Below, in pieces: positions 57,362 to 64,000 of a DNA stretch of 64,000 bases. A program made the translations under genes and the position numbers. Each line of letters opens with the position of its first letter. Positions within the stretch are counted from its first letter, which is position 1. Below the pieces are notes generated by a model. The model did no database searches. It saw nothing but the letters and a program-made list of their open reading frames with translations, and was not told the DNA's origin. The DNA is from Takakia lepidozioides (Eukaryota > Streptophyta > Takakiopsida > Takakiales > Takakiaceae). The stretch is taken from contig CM060731.1 in the NCBI GenBank assembly GCA_030704615.1, positions 82,314,756 through 82,378,755 on the forward strand, in the 5' to 3' direction.

Positions 57362-57991
57362 TGAGTTGACTACTTTACTCAAAGGAATGAGAACAACATG
57401 ACATATATTATTTGCTCATATTGTGCAACCCATCATTCGTGGTTTTTTAGATGTTCGAGCTCCAGATCTACTTGTGGACAATGGAACAAAGGGTGGCTTC
57501 AAAGTTACACTGAGGTGGACAAGGCTTTTCCTTAGATCCTACTTAAACTGAACCTATCGACGCAGTACTTCTAGTGCAGACAAATTACCAAAGGACTGGC
57601 AACAGCAAGGAACAAAAATTGCACAGCGACTGGCCTACTTGGTAAAGATATACAACATCCCAACATCTCTTGTGGTGAATTCTGACTAGACATGAATCCA
57701 TCTAGTACCAACATGTAATAAATCTGGATGCTTATCTAAGGCTTGAAAATGGGTCTCTTTTTGGACTGATGCAGTACATCTATCAATAGCAAACTGGAAC
57801 TTGGGCTTTAGTTCTCATGTAGTTGTGAACTATTCATACAAGGACCCACGAGTAAGCTGATCATAAGGACTATTTGTCTGCCCTGGATTCTTGTGATAAA
57901 CTCTAAGATAATGCAAGGCCCTACTTTAATGGACATGTGCATTTTGCTGGTAATCTTAACCATCTATGTAAAGCAATTCTTGCAAGTACAA
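57362..57991 (+). mobile_element. pogo-like DNA transposon fragment nested in integrase
   Basis: A 630-bp insertion between MGTRL and KMSTAFRPTTDGQTE of the integrase, flanked by TA on both sides (57360-57361 and 57992-57993), the target duplication expected of Tc1/mariner-pogo elements. Translated, it reads SADKLPKDWQQQGTKIAQRL, AYLVKIYNIPTSLVVNSD, IHLVPTCNKS, like the DDE_1 transposase around the first catalytic Asp. Stops break it. Terminal inverted repeats are not convincing, so it may be an internally deleted copy. Confidence 0.6.
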
Positions 57992-57993
57992 TA

Positions 57994-58815
57994 GCAAAGA
58001 TGAGCACCGCCTTCCGACCTACGACGGATGGCCAAACGGAAAAAGTGAATTCTGTGGTGAAGCAGATCTTGCGGAATTACGTGTCGGCGGATCAATCGGA
58101 CTGGGTGGAGCACTTGGATGCGGCAGAGTTCTGTTATAATAACACAAAACACTCCGCAATGGGAGTTTCCCCTTTCGTATTGGTCTATGGAAAAGCACCT
58201 CTGGTGCCGACAAGTTGGGCCGCCCAAGACGTTGATGAACCGGCAGCAGCAGCGGTGCTGGAAGTACGCGAGCGTTTGTTGAAGCTCGCAAAGTACAACA
58301 TTGCCAAAGCTAGGAAACGGTATAAACGGCAGGCAAATCGGAAGCGGAGGGAAATCAAATTTGAGGCAGGCATGGAGGTCTGGTTGAACATCAAGAATTT
58401 TCGACTACCTCCGGAAGTGAGTCCAAAGTTCGTACCTCCGTATGCGGGACCCTTTCGCATCCGGAAGGTTATGAACGAGGATGTGTATGAATTGGAGTTG
58501 CCGGAAAATAGCAAGGTGCATCCGGTATTCCACGTCTCCCTTTTGAAGCCTTATTTCAAATATGAAGCGCGTCCAAATCGGCATCAAGTGTTGCGTCTGC
58601 CACCTGTGCTGTTGGATCATGAAAATGAACCTGAGTACGAAGTGGAGGCAGTGCTTAAGTTGAGGAGGTTCAAGAATCGAGAAACTGAGTATCTTGTGAA
58701 ATGGAAGGGCTATCATCATGTGGAGGCATCTTGGGTGCGTGCCTCAGAAATGGGAAACGCATCCGAGGCGGTTGCAGCTTTCGAAGGGCGACCTCAAAAG
58801 CGGAAGAAACGTTGA
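57994..58815 (+). CDS. Integrase C-terminal half and chromodomain
   Basis: Continuous open frame: MSTAFRPTTDGQTEKVNSVV (catalytic Glu), AEFCYNNTKHSAMGVSPFVL, FRLPPEVSPKFVPPYAGPFR, HPVFHVSLLKPYF (GPF/GPY-like module) and a chromodomain YEVEAVLKLRRFKNRETEYL, VKWKGYHHVEASWVRASEM, with the aromatic cage positions Y, W and Y/H visible, then a basic tail QKRKKR and stop. Chromodomains of this group bind methylated histone H3 lysine and guide integration. This part looks undamaged although the element is dead. Confidence 0.9.
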   Translation, partial: AKMSTAFRPTTDGQTEKVNSVVKQILRNYVSADQSDWVEHLDAAEFCYNNTKHSAMGVSPFVLVYGKAPLVPTSWAAQDVDEPAAAAVLEVRERLLKLAKYNIAKARKRYKRQANRKRREIKFEAGMEVWLNIKNFRLPPEVSPKFVPPYAGPFRIRKVMNEDVYELELPENSKVHPVFHVSLLKPYFKYEARPNRHQVLRLPPVLLDHENEPEYEVEAVLKLRRFKNRETEYLVKWKGYHHVEASWVRASEMGNASEAVAAFEGRPQKRKKR

Positions 58816-58832
58816 TGGGGACATCAACCTTA

Positions 58833-60420
58833 GAGCGTGGGGGAGGAAATGCATGCTTAGCCCGGCTTAGCTAGCTCAGAAATCCGATTGCAAAAACTTG
58901 TATTGTACAAATTTTGTTATAAATGAAATGGTTTCCAAATGTTGTGCGTCCTATTTTGTTTGGAATGGTGATACATGGTATGGTTGGCTAGTGTATAAAA
59001 TGCATACTAGCTTACAAAAGTGGGAGAGGTAAATTGGATTAATCGTGTATTTGCGTAGTGCCGAAATCGGGTGACTCCCAGCCAAGGGGCAGGGAAACTT
59101 GCGCCTTCCTGGGAGTTCACGTGCTAGTGCGCACCTGGCGCATGCGCATACTATAACTGCGCTACCGAGGGGGTTGCCTTGTAGTGCGGGCTAACGCGGA
59201 AGCTACGTGCTTCCGTTCACGTACTATAATCGTGTAGCCTCGGGACGAAGTCGTAGTGCGGCTTCGGTGTGTTTCGGTAGTGATTGGGGCGCATGGTTAG
59301 TTCAAGGTTATCTTCCTAGTCAAAAAGGGTTCAAGGTGAACCCTTGCTCAAGGTGATGCCAAAAGCGGCATCATGAGCGGTCGCAAGCAATGTTGTTGCA
59401 GTAAGGCGATTCGATCCTCGGGGAGGATCGTTTCCTTGGCCTTGAAGTAGGCCAAGAAGAGTGCACTGGGTGAAGGTTGAGAGGCTCCGCCCTTGGCTGG
59501 GACTTGGAGGAAGTCGGCCGAACTAGCTAGTGGAAAGTAGAGTCAAGTGTGGGGTTTGGTTCTTTGCCATGGGACGCCATGGTACGGAAACAAACTCCTT
59601 GATGTGGGACGCCACAACTTGGATGTTCGTTTCTACAAAATGGACAAGTCGATGAGGACATCGACTCCCTGTTGGTAGGGGTGTGTGTCGCGGCCCCTTG
59701 CCTTGAGGGCAGGGGGTCGGGACACGAGAGGGGCTGCCCCTGTGGTGGGGGCAGTGGCGACAATACATGCGGGGGCTGAAGCACCCTTGAGTGCCCAAGG
59801 CACTCAAGGAGGGGGAGGCACTCACTAGGTGGAGCCCCACACACCGGGTTGCGGTGGGGGTGGTTCCACGAGGGGTGGTGGTAGCTTAGTGGGACTTAGT
59901 GGGGGTGGCATAGGACTCACCATGGGGGCGGAGACCTTGTGGTGGGAGTCATGGGGAGTCTTGGGACTCATCACGGTCCAAGGGGACCGTGGTGGGTGGG
60001 CCAAGACTCACCGCGACTCATCACCGGGAGTCGAGGGTTTTCGTGGTGGTTCGCCATAAAATGGTGGTGTTGTTTGTGAAACCCCCGCGGACAGTCACAG
60101 AAGTATATATAGGGAGTAGTAACCCCGAGAACGGTGCAAGCCCGTTGGTGACCAAAAACTAGTGAGTAAGTGTGCGAGCCGGAAAGCGACCAAGGTGTTG
60201 GGAGCGATTCCGGACTGCCATCGACCAAAGAGAATTTCCACTTGGCCCAAATTGAGAGAGGGTCTTGTGGAGGAGTAAAAGGTGACCGTTATGTCCTGGT
60301 GAGCAGCCGAAGCTCCAAGTTGGCCGGGCGGCCAGTTTGGGAGTTAGGCGCGCGCATCAAGCGAGTAACTATGACTTGAAGGGGAGCTTACCGAAGTGAG
60401 GTGCGCGACACCGCATGCCA
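58833..60420 (+). repeat. Polypurine tract and 3' LTR of the chromovirus
   Basis: GCGTGGGGGAGGAAA (58833-58848) fits a polypurine tract and is followed by TGCATGC at 58850, the likely LTR start. Inside are GTATATAAAATG (58992) and TATATATAGGGAG (60103), candidate TATA boxes. The LTR end is not fixed because no 5' copy is present; CGCATGCCA near 60420 is one candidate. Frames inside are GC-rich shadows. Confidence 0.6.
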
Positions 60421-61203
60421 TGACGTTCTCCCCGTAAGGTAATCTCCCAGAAATCGATCATTACCAAGAAGATGGCGGTACCATTAACACAGAGTTGAAT
60501 CTGGTCTTTGTGTCCCTACCTACTCTCCTTGCTCATTCCATTGCCCGCAGCAGAATCCACTAAGTGTTTTCCTGCCTACGCTCCCTGCTACACACACTCT
60601 TGCTCGTTCTTCTGCTCATAGCAACCCGTAGGACATTCCCTGCCATCGCGCACAGATGAAGTTCATTCATCTTCTGGATGAAAAACACATCTGGCCATAC
60701 GTTCATCCTCATGGATGATAAATCATGGATGGATGAAAATTGCAGGTATTTAGGCTATATCCTGGTCGAGCGTTCCAACGTTCCCATGATGTTCCTAGAA
60801 CATGGATGAACTTCATTCATCCGGTGGATGAAAAATCCATTGTTTCATAGCTTACCCACTTCCATCCAGGCGAAAATCATTTTCTCAACTCTTGAAATAA
60901 CCTGGAAAGTATGGAAGTACTCCGCATCGTTGGGATGATAGATCAAGGAGAAAATCTGTCCATTCAATGGATGAAATAAACTCACAGGGATAGCTCAACT
61001 TCCTTCCCACTGGTACCAGAGCCCCTGTCTTGTAGAAATGCAGAATCTGAACAAGTAACAACAAAAATTTCAATGTCACTCCCCTGCATTCACACTACAC
61101 TGTGTTCACGGCTGAACATGGGCAACCCTAAAGCAATTTTTTGAATTTTTTAACTTTTTGCACTTTGTGTCATTCCATTGACACAAGTGCTTCGTTAAAG
61201 ATA
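60421..61203. repeat. GGATGA-rich spacer
   Basis: Repeated CATTCATC / GGATGAA words, some in inverted pairs (60660-60860), without a coding frame. This same word family forms the outer ends of the neighbouring inverted-repeat element. Confidence 0.5.
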
Positions 61204-63563
61204 GATGGATGAGGTCATCCAATGGATGAACCCATTTATGTATATGCCTTAAGATGCCACGTGTAGTGATGTCGTCATATAAACAGAGCTGTGAAACCTC
61301 CTGTAGTCATCTAGTCATAAGCTTCTATGGCATATCATCAATGTGTAGTACTGGTGTAATCATTTAGTCATAAGCTTATATGGTACATGTCTAACGTGTA
61401 GTATTGTGTATGACTACTAGTTATATAACCCAAGCTTATATTCATGGTCAACAATGTTTGACCGCGGCTCCTAGTCATGTAGTAAAACATATGACTGCAT
61501 TAGATTAAAATATATTAAAATGCGCCCAACAATGGGTTTCACCACCTCGTAGTCACATGTATAGTCATGGTTACCAAGGTTTATATCACCCGTAGTCATA
61601 AAATCGTTAATATGTAGTAGTGCGGACTGCCGGTCTGAAAATCACCAATAGAATTTGTCGCGCAGAGTGTTTAGAGACTGCCCAAATTGCCCGTTTCTTG
61701 ATCTTCTTGAACCGTAGGAGGGGTTTCACAGGTCGCGATTCGGAGATGGAGACGTTCATAGATTATGAATACACAGCAGGAGCTCTCACGATGGTGGGAC
61801 AACCGCAATCGCAATGTGTGGCTTTTCTTAATGTACGATGTAAAGAAGTTTTTCCATCCTGCAAATGTGGGCTCTTAGTACCATGATTTGGTCTTCTTCT
61901 TGATGTTTACAAGGCTCTTGGGAGATTCAGCTTGGTCTTAGCAGGCCGTGTTTCAATCTCTGCCTGCTCAGCTGCACCGTGGTGGTACAGACTAATCTGG
62001 CATTACCTGACTACAGACACAAACAACACATATAGAGGTCATTTTTGGGTTGATGGTCGGTAGGTCAAGGACAATGTGGTGAGGGCACCTTCTTCTTTGA
62101 CCTATTTCAGCCTGTTTTGCCCTCTCATCAGATTCGGCCCTGAGATGTGGGTCCAGATTTATCCAAGAGGGCCGGATTTCAAGCTCCAGATCACCTATGA
62201 TTCCTTGTGGAAGGATAACTACAAAAAATTTGCATGCGGTAGATGGTCAACTGGAAGCCGCAATAGCAGCGGTACAATTGATGAAATCAGGCACTGCTAA
62301 TGAAGGCACCTTCTTCAAAATATTTCACCATGTTTTTCCCTCTTATCACAATCGGCCCTAAATTTTCATGTTGAATTCTGCAAGTTAGCTGGTTGAGTGA
62401 ACCTTTGATAGTTTGGAGTGACTTTGACATGATACTGCCAATGTGACAACAGGGAAGTATCCAGAAACAGGTAACAGACATGAGGAGAGGCTCTGGAATG
62501 AATACTTTTCTGACCCCAGTAAATGGTAAGACAATGGAGGCAAAAGGTGAATGCATGTTGGATTACAGAGAGTAGCAGATACAATTGGGCATAGGAACTA
62601 GAGTGATAAGTTGAGTTGGGTGTTTCCTAGAACAAATCTAGGCTGTCATTGTCAGCTGATAGCAACAAGACAATGATGTATGTATGATTTGTGCAGATTC
62701 ATGGATAGCTGAAGGTGCAGGGATAGTATGTGGGTGGACAAATTCATCCAAGAGGGCCGGACTTCAAGCTCCAGATGACCTATGATTCCTGTGGATCAAT
62801 AGCTAAAATAAATTTGCGTAGGTAGATGATCAACTGGAAACAGTAGCGGCAGCAACACAATTGATAGAACAAGGACTGCTAATGAAGACACCTTCTTCAA
62901 CACATTTCACCCTGTTTTTCTCTCTTGTCAGAATCGGCCCTGAATTTCCATGTTGAATTCTGCAAGTTAGCTGGTTGAGTGAATCTAGTTTGGAGTGACT
63001 TTGACATGATACTGCCAACACTACAAAGAGATGAGTGTTTTTAGGACTACGGCTTTGGCGGGAGTCATAAAAACTGCACTAGGTAGATGACTACAGAGCG
63101 TTGAAATGCGTTGCAATCATAGTTTTATCACTACATGACGCCGGATATCACTACATGACTCCGGAAAGTTATGAAGCTTTGGTCAAACATTGTTGACCAC
63201 AATGACAGGGATGGTTTATATGACTAGTGTGATATGTTTGACTACACGTGGACGACGTTTCATGGAATGTTATGACTCCATGACTGGAGATGGTTTCACA
63301 GCTCTAATTATACAACTACATCGCACACGTGTCATTTCGAAGGCAAATACACGAATGTATTCATCCATGGACGAGTTCATCCACAGCATGACATGGCATG
63401 TAAACTTATGACTGTTTGACTGCAGATTGATTCATGACTCTATATATATGACTACATCACTACACATGGCATTTTAAAGGCATTTATATGACTTTATTAG
63501 TATACGTGTCATTTTGAAGACATATACATGAATGGATCCATCCATTGGATGAGCTCATCCATC
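61204..63563. mobile_element. Foldback-like element with long inverted repeats
   Basis: The left end (GATGGATGAGGTCATCCAAT at 61204) pairs with the right end (ATTGGATGAGCTCATCCATC, ending 63563). Homology in inverted orientation continues for about 300 bp on the left and, with an internal duplication, about 450 bp on the right: ATGTATATG, CACGTGTAGTGATGT, AGAGCTGTGAAACC and GGTCAACAATGTTTGACC all recur in order. The centre has a direct duplication (62227-62447 and 62812-63019, plus 62155-62215 and 62745-62800). No transposase frame is seen, so it would be non-autonomous. Confidence 0.65.
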
Positions 63564-64000
63564 CATGTTTGCCAAAATCCTATCAGCTTAGTACATGTGT
63601 TAGTTTCCTATTGGTTTGATATAGCTCAAGCATTTTGTAGTTACCGTAGAGCATTAAGTCGCATTCTTCATTGAGTCTGTAAAGTGAGAGTCTGCAGAGG
63701 ATGCCATTTGGAATGTGGAGTTTGCAGAGAGGGAATGTGCGACAGTATGGCTGAACGACGGGTTGTGTCTTCAAATGCGATGATTGTAGGATAGCATGGT
63801 GATCATATCATAGGCGAGAACTGCATCTACTTGAAGAAATTTGGAACGTTACCTTCATGGACATGTATGGAAGCATCGACGATGCGAATTCGAAGGGAGA
63901 GTTCGATAGGATTTACAAAGGTTATCTGGTGTCAGATTGGTAAGTTATAATCGGAACGTTTAAATATCTTACTGCCAAGTCTACATCTCTTCCATTAGTA
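63564..64000. other. No recognised gene at right edge
   Basis: Short frames only. A gene could begin beyond the right edge. Confidence 0.3.

Larger units (their letters stand above)
56113..58815 (+). mobile_element. 5'-truncated Ty3/gypsy chromovirus polymerase
   Basis: Starts abruptly in late reverse transcriptase (MDDRKVRAILDWEPP, SFLGLASYYRKYVRNFAKIA), then RNase H (FEIHTDASDFTIGGVLMQD, VVHCLELWRHYVG, VFTDNVTVKYF), the linker DIQYKPGRDNVVADALSRK, integrase zinc domain, integrase core, GPF/GPY-like module and chromodomain. Damage: a frame shift near 56270, a TGA at 56403, a TGA near 56607, a frame shift near 57225 and a nested insertion at 57362-57991. No gag, protease or 5' LTR lies upstream. 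Confidence 0.9.

Noticed and set aside
59523-60059. GC-rich frames in the chromovirus LTR region
   Set aside because: Gly- or Pro-rich shadows of G/C-rich sequence inside a probable LTR.

Overview
The window looks like nuclear DNA of a streptophyte, most probably a charophyte green alga such as Chara. This is inference, not a database match. The clues are GT-AG introns in every gene model, a plant-type BUBR1/MAD3 spindle-checkpoint gene, a chromodomain Ty3/gypsy element, a gypsy element that appears to carry cytosine-methyltransferase and PHD-finger sequence, and very dense decayed repeats. No rRNA, complete tRNA, CRISPR array or bacterial operon was seen.

Layout. 1-7.1 kb: a BUBR1/MAD3-like gene on the minus strand, cut by the left edge, with several LINE fragments in its introns. 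7.1-13.7 kb: mostly non-coding sequence with a decayed reverse transcriptase at 11.4-12.3 kb and palindromic GTGAGC blocks. 13.7-23.6 kb: a nest of retroelements. It holds the 3' end of a DNA-methylase-like gene (minus), a gypsy gag-protease piece with an inverted piece of its own polymerase, an 81-bp triple repeat split by a 357-bp LTR-like element, and a second gypsy element (gag, two zinc knuckles, protease, C5-methyltransferase motif I, integrase, PHD finger), all on the minus strand. 24.1-25.5 kb: a broken gene for a Cys/His-rich protein family. 26.3-32.6 kb: the most unusual locus, an intron-containing broken gene whose exons read as a ParB/Srx-like domain, a basic Gly/Lys linker and a beta-class (N4/N6-adenine type) DNA-methylase fold, with a 14-copy, 117-bp palindrome-bearing satellite near its 5' end. 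33.6-36.6 kb: an AT-rich field of degenerate GGCGGTC palindromes. 37.7-40.5 kb: a decayed LINE. 42.1-49.7 kb: a clean six-exon gene (minus) for a 1907-residue, largely disordered protein with internal repeats. 50-56 kb: sparse sequence with a tRNA-derived SINE. 56.1-60.4 kb: a 5'-truncated chromovirus with a pogo-like DNA transposon nested in its integrase. 61.2-63.6 kb: a long-inverted-repeat (foldback-like) element.

Only two loci look like working host genes: the BUBR1-like gene (spindle checkpoint) and the large disordered-protein gene. Most of the rest is mobile DNA. The recurring theme is DNA-modification and chromatin-reading modules carried by repeats: a ParB plus adenine-type methylase family present in two copies, a gypsy element with methyltransferase and PHD pieces, and a chromodomain gypsy element.

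Exon coordinates are my own splice-site readings, checked by frame phase. No alignment or search was run.
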